From assembly GCA_030272585.1 (NCBI GenBank), contig BSYQ01000005.1, forward strand, positions 4,619,501 to 4,683,500: a DNA stretch of 64,000 nt. Reading direction: 5' to 3'. Numbering within the stretch: the first letter of the stretch is position 1; each line of letters starts with the position of its first letter. The position numbers and the translations under genes are program-made. The notes beneath the pieces are model-generated. The model saw only the letters and a program-made list of their open reading frames with translations, searched no databases and was not told the origin of the DNA. Positions 43,538-55,750 of the stretch are shown here, one piece after another. The stretch is from Bryopsis sp. KO-2023 (lineage: Eukaryota; Chlorophyta; Ulvophyceae; Bryopsidales; Bryopsidaceae).

Positions 43538-46500
43538 TCAGTCCACCAAGTAAGTGGAGTCGAGCACAGCATACCCTGCAGCTACTCCACCTTCGTCAGA
43601 TGAGGAAACCTGTTTTAATGAAAAAACACAGAGACAAACAAATTAAATATAAATTAATTTTAAAAAATGTGTAAATATAAATATATAAATATATGCACAC
43701 GTGTGGGGGGGAAGGAAAAAAATGAAAAAAGATTGTCCTAATCGAGTTTTCTTGTCAAGTTTGGGTGGGGACTCAAAATTCCGCCCGACCTCAAAAGTCA
43801 AGAAATTCAAACAAGAAGAAATATATATATCGTTATTTTTCTCCAGGAGATAAAAACTGTTCTCTTAATATTACTTCACCTTGGTTCGGACCAGGTGTCC
43901 GACTTCTTGGTTGATGTACGCATGGCCATTTTTCATAACCCAAGCCCCAAACACTCCAAATTCCGAAACCGTATCCTCGATGCTCCATTCGCCGTTTCTC
44001 AACAATGTCGAGCTTTGAACGGGAGGTCGAATTCTTTCCATGAGAATGTACGCAGCCAAACTTTCCCCTTTCTGAAGGACCTTCACTATGTCCTCACCTG
44101 AACGAAACAATCGATGGTGGAACTTTCCCCGTTAAATTCATCTTTGCCCATTCACAAAGCAATCACTTAAGACTTCCTTGAACCTGAAATTTCTATGGGG
44201 TGTTGTTCTTTCTTAGAATCAACATTCATCCATGGAAGTGAAAAACAATAATTTCCCACCACGATATTTTTTGCCATGGATTCAAATGGAAACCCAAAAC
44301 TATACTGTTCAGCAGCTGCAAATACGCACGCTATGAAACCCCCCGATGAGTCTTTCCATCCATTAGCACAGCATATAATGAGAAATATAATAAAGCACAT
44401 AATGAGATTCTATTTTTCGTGCATTTATAAGACGGAAAACGAGTTGAGCACACACACCATATATGTTGTTTCCTCCTCCTTCCCTCTGAGGTTTGAGGAC
44501 GTAGTCATCAGGATTTTCTAAAGCATTTTTTATGACTTCAGCCGTTTCTGGATCACTGGGATCATCCAGTCCCCACAGTCCGGCGAAATGCTGTCGAATC
44601 CACGGGATGTACTCTGGGCGGTCTGCCATGAGCTCCTCCAAAACCCCTTGACGAAATCAATGAAACCAACCTTCGAGTAAGAGAATAATCTATCTGAAAA
44701 AAAGGTCAGTGGAATGAAACAGATGCACGAAATAATGGTTCTTTTGTTGATGCCATCCTACCAGGTTTCGCCAATTCTTGTTGAATTTTTTTAGCCCCTG
44801 CTATGTGGAAAAGCAGCGTGGGGCAACAAGCAGCTTCACTGATTTCCGCCAGTTCCCGGCCTCGCCATTCAACGTCACTGGGGTAGTGATCCGGAGAATA
44901 CCCAGACCGATAATACACTACAGAAATTTTATCCTCCCCCAACCTACAAAAAAGATCGTAACCCCCCAAAATCAAACATTAAAGATAAAAAGGCTGCCGC
45001 CCAGCTGTGAAAACCTTGGCGGAAATTAAACTAAATGTTGTGATAAATGCACAAAAATGAAAAAAAAATGAAAAAAAAGACTCCTTGGGGCGACTAGTGA
45101 ACAACTTACTAAGGCACCTTAGTTGGTTCGATTCATCCAACACAGCCTCCGACCCCAGTTGCTTCAAAGTGGTTTTGATCACTTTAATATCACTCTTTTC
45201 CATAATTGCATCGATGAGACCCTGTCAGCAGTGAACGCAAATTAAAAAAAAAACGTGGCCAGCAAATATGGTGCAAAAAATCGTGCAATCGTTGTCTTTG
45301 CCTCGACAAAGATCAGAAAAATCAACCTTTATTCTTTTTCTTTTTCTTAGATTTTTCTCCAAGAAAAAGAAAAAATGATCGAAACTGTCTGCTCCGTGCA
45401 ACATATATATATATTTTTTTACTAAAGAAATCTTGCCTGCTGGTCGAATGTGTTGGTTTCGTTCTCGAGGACGACAAAAGCGATGGCTCCATCATCTATA
45501 CCAACGAGTTCGTGGGCTTTTAAAAAAGCATCCACAATCAAACTTTCGGCATTGTTTTTAGGGACCTTCTCGTAATCCTGCAAAGTATCGAAAAGAAAGA
45601 AAACATAATGTTATCCAATGGGAAAAAAAAGGGGCGGTTTTTCGACCCAGTCATTAGTGGTTTTTTGTTTTCTTGTCTTCTTTTTGTTTTTCGACGTTTA
45701 CGTTTGAAATCGTTTTATCATCCTCAATTTTTGATTTTACTTTCTCGTTCCTTTTTTTCTTTGGCTTGGAGAGGAAGGGGGGGGGGGGTCTGCTTATTTC
45801 TTCCAACCATTTTCTTTTCAAGTGTTATATAGTGAAGGGGCAGATATCTGTCAAATAAAAAATAAACAAAAACGGAGTAAGATTGCCAGTATTTCATAAC
45901 AAGATGAAAACCTTAATAAAAATATAGTAAGATTGTCAGTATGTCATACCAGCGAAGGACATTTTTTGACAATATGTCGGTGCAAATCAGCCACCCTGCA
46001 ACCCAGCGCGGGAAATGAAACAGACATGGTGTTCATTTCAACCTGTCAAAAAAGAAATACAACAAAAAAAAAGGAAGGTTAAAAAAAGAGTCAATAATTC
46101 TCGAGGCATCCAAAAGAAATCAACCGATAAAAAAGGAAAGACAAAAGATAAAGAAAAATATTTCTTGTTGTATGTCTGTCAGATTCACGAATCAGGAAAT
46201 AGCTATTGAGCATATTCATTTTCCTCTCAATTTCCCCCCCCGTTTCAAGTTTGTCTATTGTATTTCTAAATTTTTTAAATTTTTGTTCATTTTTTCCTTA
46301 CAAAAAGTGATCCTTGATTTGCCTGACCTGCAGCATTCTATTGGAGGGTTCATCGTACATATAATCCGCCCGAAACGCTCCCAGACTGACTTCATCTTCC
46401 AGCCCCGGTTTCTTGTTTTTGACTTTCTGATACAGGTTAATGAGGTCCCCCGTGAAAGTATCGTTCGCTGCCGCCCCCTTAAGTGCTCCGAACAAAAAAT

Positions 46501-47745
46501 CTTCGTCCTTCGTGACGGAATACATCAGCAAATGCATCCCCACACTCGTACCCATGATCTGAAACGAACGGAGCCCAAAGACGTTTAGGAATGCAAATAT
46601 GTGCAACGATTGCTGCAGTTTTGTTTTTACATTAAAAAACTAATATATAATATATATTTCAATATTTATAAAATAAAAAAATAAATAAAAATGTTTATAT
46701 TTCAAACGGGTGGAAGTTGGATTGTACGTTGAAAGAAACACATCATTTCTGCCATGAAATGAAAAAAACAAAAAAAAGAAACCACCAACACAAAAGGACG
46801 ATTTTATTTCTATGTGAACGTCGACTTGTTAGGCGGAAAAGAAAAAAAAAACTAGACAAAAAATTTGAAAAAAAAAAAAAGTTCGACGAAGCCCCACCAC
46901 TTGCAGTCAGAAACTGGTGAAAATAACAGAACTGGTGTTTCTGCCGACCAAAAAAGTTATCTCTTTTTCACTGTCTTTAATTTTTATTTTTTTTATCGGC
47001 CATTTGTAATTCTTTTTTGTCTTACTTTTGAAAAATGATGAGAAGGAAACGGGGTAGGGAGGACAGCAAGTGGTATGTTCACAACATCGCCTGGCCCAGA
47101 TCCATTTTTCATCAACTGCCAGAGAAAAAAATATATATTACAAAAGATTTTATCGAGTCACTCCCCCCCCCCCTCTACAAACACACATCAAGAGTATATA
47201 CATATACATTTTTTGTCTTTTTTTATTTTTTTTTCAAACCACAACTGTAACATTGTCCCTTGACTCTCAGATGTGGAGTTGCCACTTTGGATGAGGTTGA
47301 TCAACCTCAAGAAAAAAAAAAACAGAAATTAAAAAAAATGAAAAATTGTGCCCTGTACACTCCATTATCATCATCAAAATCTCCTCTATTTTTCCTTGCT
47401 CAAATTCTCCAATTATTATTGGGGGGGGGTTCTTTTTGCAGAAACAGCTTTCTTTCAAACTGCTGGCAGGGAATGCCCTGCAGTGATGTAACTTAGAATT
47501 TTCCTGGCTCAGGAAAATATTTCAGGAGTCGAGCACCCTACCAGGCCGTTTTCTCGAGCCCACACCAATGCGTCTTGCGACAACCCCTCCGAATTTTTCC
47601 TGGCATCCGCGAACGAACGTCGTGCGTCCTCCATTGAATCCTTATCGACGGCCACGCCCCTGGTGACAGCGGCGATAGGTCGGCATGCTCTCGGAAACAC
47701 AGGCTGCACAGGGCGTATCAAGGGCGCTCCCAAAGCAAACCTCAT
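43538..47745 (-). CDS. GSH2: Glutathione synthetase
   Basis: Ten exons (47745-47542, 47115-47026, 46558-46328, 46042-45950, 45577-45437, 45221-45118, 44943-44762, 44646-44458, 44097-43880, 43609-43538) give about 507 residues, close to plant GSH2 with its transit peptide. The first ~40 residues are Arg/Pro/Ala-rich, suggesting plastid targeting. Family blocks are [42 protein letters not shown], the glycine-rich ATP loop [22 protein letters not shown] and the C-terminal [16 protein letters not shown]. The enzyme joins gamma-glutamylcysteine and glycine using ATP. The fifth intron has a GC donor (CAGCAG|GCAAGA at 45437/45436); phase fits and no nearby GT donor does. The [13 protein letters not shown] exon is firm in phase. 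Confidence 0.95.
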
Positions 47746-48047
47746 GCCTTTCGCAAACTCTCAAGCCTGTCGTCACTTCAAAATAGAGCATAAAGCAAGC
47801 ATTTGTCAGAGCAAAGAAAGGCTTTACAGAGGTGCGACCAGGGATTTGTTGTGTGAGGAGATGATGGTGTAGAACTTAGTAAACAGAAAGTGGAAATGTG
47901 TGAGGACTACGTACTGTGAATTTCAGCGAGTGAGTGAAAATCTGGCCTTTTGGAGTCTGTTTCAGCGGGGTAACGGGCTCTTTTTGACATGTTGTACTTA
48001 TTGGCTTGGTTGTTGGCAGGCTGGATCGTCCCTCTTGCAAGCTGTTA

Positions 48048-48870
48048 CAGTAGTGATTCCGATATAGTGCCGCTCGATATAGTGCCGGCTTTCAGTATAG
48101 TGCCGCTTTTCTTCCAGAACCAGAACTGAAACGATATTGTGCCGGTTTTGGCAAAACCGGCACTATTTCAAACATCTGCACAAGGATGATAAAAATCTAA
48201 CAGAAAACTTGAAAATGAAGAAGCCGCAAAAAACATACATCAATCAATTACAGCAAAAGAGGCCATCACCCAAAAAAACATCACAAGCGAGTTCTGTATT
48301 ACGAGAAAATTTCATGTCAGACTGAAGTCTCATCAGAACACTCCGTCCCTCCCTTTGCCTGTGGCGGCCTGTCCACATTGATGCTGTAAAAAATGAGGCG
48401 GAGAAAGCTTGGTGTTGTGCGAAACGCTAAACACTAAAAGTGGACGAGAAACTGTGACACTTTGAAAGGTTTCTAATGGCTAGAATTTAGTGGTGTAAGA
48501 TTTGTGGCTAAAGATATGTGGTTCAGAGTTGAGATAATTTGTGGTGGCGACGAGTGTTGGAAAAGGATAAGAAGGGACTTGTGGAACGGATATTAGGCTG
48601 TAAAAAAACGTTTTGGTCTTTCTTAGTTACATTGCCCATGCAGCGTTGCTGAACGCTTACTGGGTTGGGAACGTGGGTGGAACAATTTAATCTTGATTTT
48701 TTTGCAACATAATAAAAGCTTTGCTTGCGTAAGTGTTGGTTCTTCGCACTCGCAGCACCCAGTCCGACTGGAAATCATGGATCGGGCGCTGATTCGATAT
48801 TGTGCCGGTTTCGATATAGTGCCGCTTTTTCGCTGGGGCGCAAGGCGGCACTATATCGGAATCACTACTG
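48048..48870. mobile_element. Non-autonomous TA-flanked DNA transposon (Tc1/mariner/pogo type)
   Basis: Perfect 26-bp terminal inverted repeats lie at 48048-48073 and 48845-48870, starting CAGTAGTGATTCCGATATAG. Each end is flanked by TA (48046-48047 and 48871-48872), the target duplication of this superfamily. Subterminal copies of GATATAGTGCCG recur at both ends, and a perfect hairpin, GTGCCGGTTTT against AAAACCGGCAC, lies at about 48138-48163. The interior has only short frames and no recognisable transposase, so the element would need a transposase supplied elsewhere. It lies between glutathione synthetase and hexosaminidase. Confidence 0.88.
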
Positions 48871-49182
48871 TATGTCAAAACAATAGAACAAGCAGCTTAC
48901 AACAGGGAGGATGCACCTCGCAAAAAACTCGCAAAACTCTCTCAAGAAAACCGATTCCTGGAAAATGGGTCTCCTTGGGTTGCTGACGAGGTGAAGCGCG
49001 CATGTGACCGGCATGAGCTCAAGAAAAACGAAAAGACATCAGGGCACGAAATCGCCCCCACCCGACAGAAACCTGTAAAACTTGGTTGTCTGCGATCCGC
49101 ACCCCTCCTGGACCTCCCACTCTCAACTTTTCCAAGAAGGTGAATCCAAGTTCTTTTCTTTTGGAGAGTGCAGCCGCCCGGG

Positions 49183-52100
49183 ATGGGCGTCATACCTCAG
49201 CCCTTGAGCACAGAGCCGACCTCTGGTCGATTTCTCTTGCCGCGCGAGTTTTCCGTCGCTTGTTTCGGACCGGGAGCGCAAGGCGTCGGTCAGACGTTCT
49301 CGGCGACACTGGCGAGCAGATACGATCTGCGGTGCACCCTGGATGCGACGGCGACATCCGCGAGCTCGTGCGCTGTTACTTTGCGTGTGGAGGAGTCGGC
49401 GACTTCTCTGGAGGATTTGCCCAACAACGATGAGGCATTCGAACTCACTGTGTCGGAAGCCGGGATCACAATTGTGGCTCTCCAACCTAACGGTTTGTTC
49501 TACGGAACGCAAACTCTGTTTCAGTTGATCCCGCCAGGACGTCTAGAGGAAGCCAGTGACGTCTTTATCGACGGCGTGAAGGTACATCTTTCCACCACCC
49601 TTGAGATCCACCCCACGGAAAGATTCGGTTGATGCCACGGTCGAAATTTTGAGAGTGGCTGGTTCTACTGCGTAGATTATCGACGCTCCGAGATTCAAGT
49701 GGCGAGGGACGCTCCTGGACGTGGGTCGTCATTTCTATTCGACGACGTTCGTGAGGCGATTTCTGGACATCCTCGCGCTCCACAAAATCAACAGATTCCA
49801 CTGGCACCTCGTGGAAGACCAGGGCTGGCGACTTGAAATAAAATCTCTGGCCAAGCTGACGGAAATCGGGGCTTGGAGGTGTAAAGATGGCGAACAGCCG
49901 TATGGTGGGTATTACAGGCAAGAAGAGGTGAGGACATCTCCTAGCCGATTTTCAAAGTTAGTTTTTCTTTCGTGTTTCCTCATTTTTATTTTTTTTTTGG
50001 GGGGGGGGGAGTAGGGGATCATCTCTATTTATACACTTTCACATATAGGCTCACTCTTTCACTCTTTTGAGTGCTGTGATCCTACAGCTGTAAACATACC
50101 TTTCTTGGACCCCCTTTTTTTTTTCCGAAGGTTATCAAAAAGTTTTGTGCACAACAGATTCCCGAAATCATTGCCTATGCTAAGGAGAGGTTCATCGAGG
50201 TGGTGCCAGAAATCGAACTGCCCGGCCACTGTGGGGCTGCTCTTGCATCCTATCCTCATTTATCTTGCACTGAAGAAGTGCTGGAAACTCCGACGGATTG
50301 GGGGGTGCATGAAGATGTATATTGCGCGGTAACCAATGCAATGCTTGCTTCTCCCCCCCCCCCCCCCAAAAAAAAAAAGAAAAAAAAAGAAAAGCTTAAA
50401 ATAGCAAATTTGTAGAGATTAATGTGTGTGCACCACGAATTCAAAATATACACAGGACACTGGGGGATGAAACAGATTTTTTATTTTTTAAATAGTTATT
50501 TTCAAAAAGAAATGTTGATGTTTTTTTTCATTATTTTACGATTATGGTATATCAAAAGCGTGTGTGCATTCTATTTTCTTTTGTACGTTTGCATCGCAGC
50601 ATGACTGACAGCTTCATGGATGCAAATGGGTGTGATTGGCCTGTGTGTATTTTTAGTGTTACTAACAACAGGGATCCATTATAAACATCCAAAATTTACA
50701 AAAATCAAATCCGTACACACACACACTCATACTACTAACACTATTCAATAACCTGCACAAGATAATGTATATTCTGTTAAAGTTAACCCTTCACGAAAAA
50801 TACATTTCCTGCTTTTCTGTACTTTCAGGGCAAGGAGGAGGTGTTCAAATTTCTCGAAATCGTAATGAGCGAAGTCTGCGATCTTTTCCCTTTCGAATAT
50901 TTTCACATCGGTGGCGATGAATGCCCGAAGCTTCGGTGGAGGAGTTGTGAAAAATGCCAATCTCGAATCAAAGAGCAGGGTTTGTCTGGGGAGAGCGAGT
51001 TGCAGAGCTGGTTCATTTCCCGGGCGTCAAAATTTCTCAAATCCAGGGGGAAGAAAATCATCGGATGGGACGAAATTCTGGAGGGGGGCATTCCTGACGA
51101 AGCGACCGTCATGTCGTGGAGGGTGAGCAGATTTTGAAAAACAAAAAAGGGAAATAGAAATAGAAGGATTTTAAATTAAATTAAACTAAAGGATATTTCT
51201 TGAGGGATTTCGCTTCGTGCATGAGCAAAAAAACTTGAAGGAAAGGACGTGATCGAATTGGACTGCACAAATAATAATAACGAAATAACAACGAAATAAT
51301 GAACAATAAGAAGAAAGAAATTATTATTATTAATAATTGTAATAACAGAAGCTATTTTTCTTAGTCATACTTCTTTTTTTTTAACTCGCCTGCAGGGGAT
51401 GTTGGGAGGATTGATTGCTGCGAAGATCGGCCACGATGTCATAATGAGCCCAACAAACCATTGCTATTTGGATTACAGACAATCAGTGAGGTGATCATCG
51501 ATCGAAGCTGACACTTCACAGCTCTCCCCAGCAATCCACAAAAAAAAAATCTGCTGAAAATACTCGGCATCAAAAATTTTATCTCCTCTATTTTTTTTCC
51601 CCCCAAACATAACACGACAATTGCCGTAATTGAAACTCAGGTATCATATTTGAAGCTCATGAAATCCTGATGATTCTTCCTATTTGTGCTTCAAAGAAAA
51701 AGAAGAAGAAAAACAAACAAACAGGAAACAGGATGTCGATGCAGCCTGAGCTCATTTTGCCATGATCAAAAGAAAGAAAAACACTGAGCATCATGACATA
51801 GATGCACCCCTTTTCCCTCTCCAATCGAAAAAAAATACTGAACGCATTCCTTTTTTCTTCTCCCTGACTGGATTTTCCTTCGCTCAAAACAGCAATGATG
51901 AAGCAGGGGCGTGGTATGCCGTGCTCCCTTTGCATCAAGTCTATGCTTTCGACCCCATCCCGTCCCCCCCCACCCAGTCCGCTCAATCTTCTCCATGCCA
52001 GGATGAAGTCATGGAGGAAGCTTCCTCTCGTGAAGGCCACGAAAACCCAGATGAGGAGGTGGTGGAAAAACAGAAAGAAAGTTCGAGCGGTGAAAGGGAT

Positions 52101-53014
52101 TTGGAAAGCAATAACGGCGGCAATGGTGGGGGCAGCGAATGCAAAATCAAAGAGAGCGAGGGTGAGTTGATGGCCGTGGATGAGAATTCGAAGGGCAATC
52201 ATTCGAAGGAGGCGCTGAGACCCCTCACGGTGGAGGAAGAAAAACGCATCCTAGGTGTGTGGTGGTTTTTGTTTGTTTGTTGTTGTTGTTGTTTTTTTTG
52301 GGGGGGGGGAATTAAAACATGTGGACTTTTGACGAAGGATGAACAGAGGCTGTCTGTTAGGAATCGAAGTTTTTTTGTGTTAGCATTAAGTGTGTTTTGA
52401 ATTTGGTTTTCTGTGTGGTAAGAAATGTGTGAGCAGGGCACAAAGTCTGCAAAGAGGGGAATTGAAATTGTTGTTTGATTTTGTGGGTTCTGTGGATGGC
52501 AGGTGGTCAAGCTAATTTGTGGACGGAGTATGTGGAGGATGAGGAAACTTGTGAATACATGCTCTTGCCTAGATTGTGCGCTTTTGCCGAGGCTGTGTGG
52601 TGAGTTCTATGGGAGGGAAAGAAAAAATAGGAGAGTGGTTGGCAAGGTATTTTCTTGTCTTTATTTCTTGTTGATATTCTATTATGGCGTCCTGTGCCAA
52701 TACGTCGAATGTTCAATAGGCCAAAAATAAAAATAGCATAACATAAATATGTGTAGTACTTTAAATACGAGTGTGTGTTCTGCTTGTCTGGATATTTGTG
52801 TCGATGTTTTGCACAGCTGTTTCTTACAAAAAGGAACAAATGGCAAAACAAAAAAACAAAAGAAAAGAAAAGAAAACAGCAACTATATTTTTTGTCAATG
52901 TGTGGATGCAGGAGCCCAAAGGGATCGAAAGATTGGAATGGATTTTCGGAACGGCTGGAGGTCCATCTCAAGCATTTCGATGCGATGGGGGTGAAATATC
53001 GACCGCTATCCTAG
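49183..53014 (+). CDS. Beta-N-acetylhexosaminidase (GH20) with an acidic insertion
   Basis: Eight exons (49183-49581, 49676-49927, 50158-50328, 50829-51122, 51396-51490, 51893-52254, 52503-52599, 52912-53014) give about 590 residues. An N-terminal GH20b-like domain (ALQPNGLFYGTQTLFQLIPP) precedes the catalytic barrel: INRFHWHLVEDQGWR, VVPEIELPGHCGAALASYP, the catalytic Asp-Glu pair in HIGGDECPK, and GGQANLWTEYV. It removes terminal GlcNAc/GalNAc from glycans. About 85 mostly acidic, low-complexity residues interrupt the barrel after YAFDPIPS; they lie in an open exon whose splice sites preserve phase. No signal peptide is seen from the chosen ATG, so either a 5' exon is missing or the enzyme is cytosolic. 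Confidence 0.92.
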
Positions 53015-53944
53015 TTCTTGTTCGGGTTTTTTTTATTTTTAATTGTTGTAGTTTTTAGAAAGCGAAAGTACCTTCCCCCCCAAAAAAGAAAAAAAAAGTA
53101 ACAAGAAAAAAAAAGTGGTGATTGTGAGGAGGACCGGTTTCCACTCAAGCGATCGCAAATTTGATGTGTGCAAAAAAAAAAGATTAAAAAAAACAGAAAA
53201 AAAACACCCATACAAGAGGATGGCAGGCGGGTTCCGTAATCAATTAGGTTTTTTAACGAAAGGAAAAAATTATTCATGGGCACGTCTTATGTGTGTTTTA
53301 AGTCGATAGCGGTTTTTTTCTTTTCTTTTAATGTGGGTGGACACCTATTGGGGCACCGATTCTGGGGATACCGATTTTTAAAATCAACATGGGCTTTTTT
53401 ATTGTTGTTTTTGGCTGGGGGAATCTTGTGGAAGGTTTTTTTTTTTAAAGAACGAGCCGACCGTGCTCTGCTCACTTGTCGAAAACATCTGTACAGAATT
53501 TCATAAATATCCAAAGGAACACAAAATGTATCTTTTTTTGCCAACTCTCTTACATTTTCCCTTTCGTTTTTTTGTTTCGCTCCAAATCACGACGCCGCTT
53601 CCCTAGTTTTTGCACTATTTTTTTGGGGGGGGGGATGAGGGGTAATGCGATCAGCGTTTTAATTACATGATATTAATGACAGCATTGGAGCTGTGATTTG
53701 GGAACTGATCGGAAGCGACACAACCCATTGAGACTGACATACAGACCCGCCAGCTTCTCTCGGAAACCTCGCATTCCACCTGTTTCCCCTCAAGTTCCAA
53801 GTGTCGCTCCCCTGTCACCCGCGCTTCACGAAAAAAAAAAAGCATCGAAACGAAAAGCACTTCGCTTAAAAAAAACGGGAAGGAAAAATTGCCCGTTTTC
53901 GCTTCGAACCTGCGTAAACGCAGAATTCGTTTTTTTTCTTTTCT
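53015..53944. other. Intergenic region between hexosaminidase and headpiece gene
   Basis: About 930 bases hold the hexosaminidase 3' UTR and the promoter of the next gene on the same strand. Oligo-C/oligo-A (53075) and oligo-T/oligo-G (53620) junctions are present. No gene is seen. Confidence 0.5.
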
Positions 53945-55750
53945 ATGGCGAACGAGAAAGACGGCGACAACAACAACAATAGAATTCCGAGCTTGCAGAC
54001 CGTTTGCTTGCGCGTTATTCTCAAACGACTGATTAATGTCGCCAGTGTCGTCGACGTCATGCGATATTTCGAAAAGGTCGGTGCGTCTGCTTTCCTATTT
54101 TCGAGGGATTGCTCCGAAACGGGGTTGACTGTTGACGCTTTTGTTTCTGTTTCGGTTTCTGTGTGATGATGGGGTACCCTTCTTCTTTCCCCCCCCACCA
54201 ATTGTGGTTTAACTGATAGTTCTGATCATATATATATATATATATATATGTGAAAAAATAAACAAAAAAAAAAGAATCAGATTCCCTGAAATAAATTAAA
54301 TTAAATTAAATTAAAAAAAAATTGCTTGATAAGAAAAAAGCACATGGAAGAAGAGAGGTCCATCACAAAACATCAAATGCTTCTGACCAAATCGTCACTC
54401 AGCTAAAAAATATGTAGAAATCAGCATTCTATTTTATTTTTATTTTTTTTGAGGGAACCCAAAATAAAGATGTTCTATTTCATTCAGTTCACCAAAAAAT
54501 CTCAAAACTGACCCAGTAACATGCTCAAGTTTTCTAATTCAAAAAGGTGGGGAAATCCATAATAAACCTTTGTTGCATATCGAAATATTCACACGAGGCA
54601 AAGTGCTGCCCCACCTCAGGGCTACGGGGTGAAAATATATTTTAAAACATTTTCTGAAAATTTTGTGGGTTTTTTTGGCTGCATTTTTTTTTTGCAGATA
54701 GATTGGATGATTGAACAAGGTCCGTTGCTACGGAATAACTGTACTGCTTTCATGTTGAGGGCATACGAAAGCATCAAATTGAGAAACGGGGAAGAGGCCA
54801 TCAGAGAGGTTATGAAAAACGATTTGGTGGATGCCATGGAAGAGGTGGCTAGGGAGCGAGACGAATGCGTCAGAAAACTTAAAATCGTGGGGAAGGTGGT
54901 GGAGAGGCCGAGTGCGAAGCCAGCGGTGAATTTGGAAGCTTCCGTCAAGCGGGAGAAGCAGGAAGGGGAGCCCATGTGCGAGAGGAGATTGATTAGATCT
55001 GTTTCAGGTGAGTGTGTTGTGACTGTGGTGTCGGTCGAAAAACAGGTTTTTTGATGACGTAGAGAGAGGTGGATTCGAATTTGGGTTAGCAGAGGCCATC
55101 CCCCTGATAGCTTTCCACCTATCACATAAATTAGCATGATGCTATATTTGTATCTTATATGTTCTTATTTTTTTGGTTGCACTTTTTTGCAGTGGAAATA
55201 CGAGTTGATTGATCAATACAATAAATATCGTCATATTAGTTTTTGAATTTTTTTCCAAAGTTGTAACTGATAACTATATAACTATATGACTGATCTGGAT
55301 TTAAACAAGATTGAAAATGAAGTAATTTAAAATAAAAATAGCTTTTAAAACATTAGGTCCTTTTTCACTTAGAAAACTAACTTTTCGTGTTTAGAAAAAA
55401 AAGAAACTCGGGAGATCGTTTTTTTCTGTTTAGTTTAGTTTTAAACGTATTACTTCTTGATCGGCTATGTCAGTCGAAGCTGGATTACAGGCATCGATGG
55501 TGCCCTTTTTTGCCTTTTTTTTTTATATAATTAACCAGTGCTAATACTATCGACTTCAGGAAAATCGGCTTTCCCATATCACTGCTTAACTGCTGGGTAT
55601 AAGTGGCCTTCTGAGGTGAATCCAGCCAGCAGAGAGGAGCACCTTTCGGCGGGGGAGTTTCAAAAAATCTTCGGGGTATCTTTCAAAGAATATCAAGGTT
55701 TCCCTGGCTGGAAAAGGTTGCGATTGAAAAAAGACAAGATGCTTTTTTGA
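53945..55750 (+). CDS. Villin-headpiece-only protein
   Basis: Three exons (53945-54076, 54698-55007, 55560-55750) join in phase and encode about 210 residues. The C-terminal ~60 residues form a villin headpiece: FPYHCLTAGYKWPSEVNPAS, REEHLSAGEFQKIFGVSFKE, WKRLRLKKDKMLF. The closing KK-x-x-LF and the Trp before it match the F-actin-binding face of known headpieces. No gelsolin repeats precede it. The N-terminal part, about 150 residues, is helical, begins MANEKDGDNNNNRIPSLQTV and has a charged coiled segment (AMEEVARERDECVRKLK); its family is not recognised. An actin-linked adaptor is the natural inference. Confidence 0.8.
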
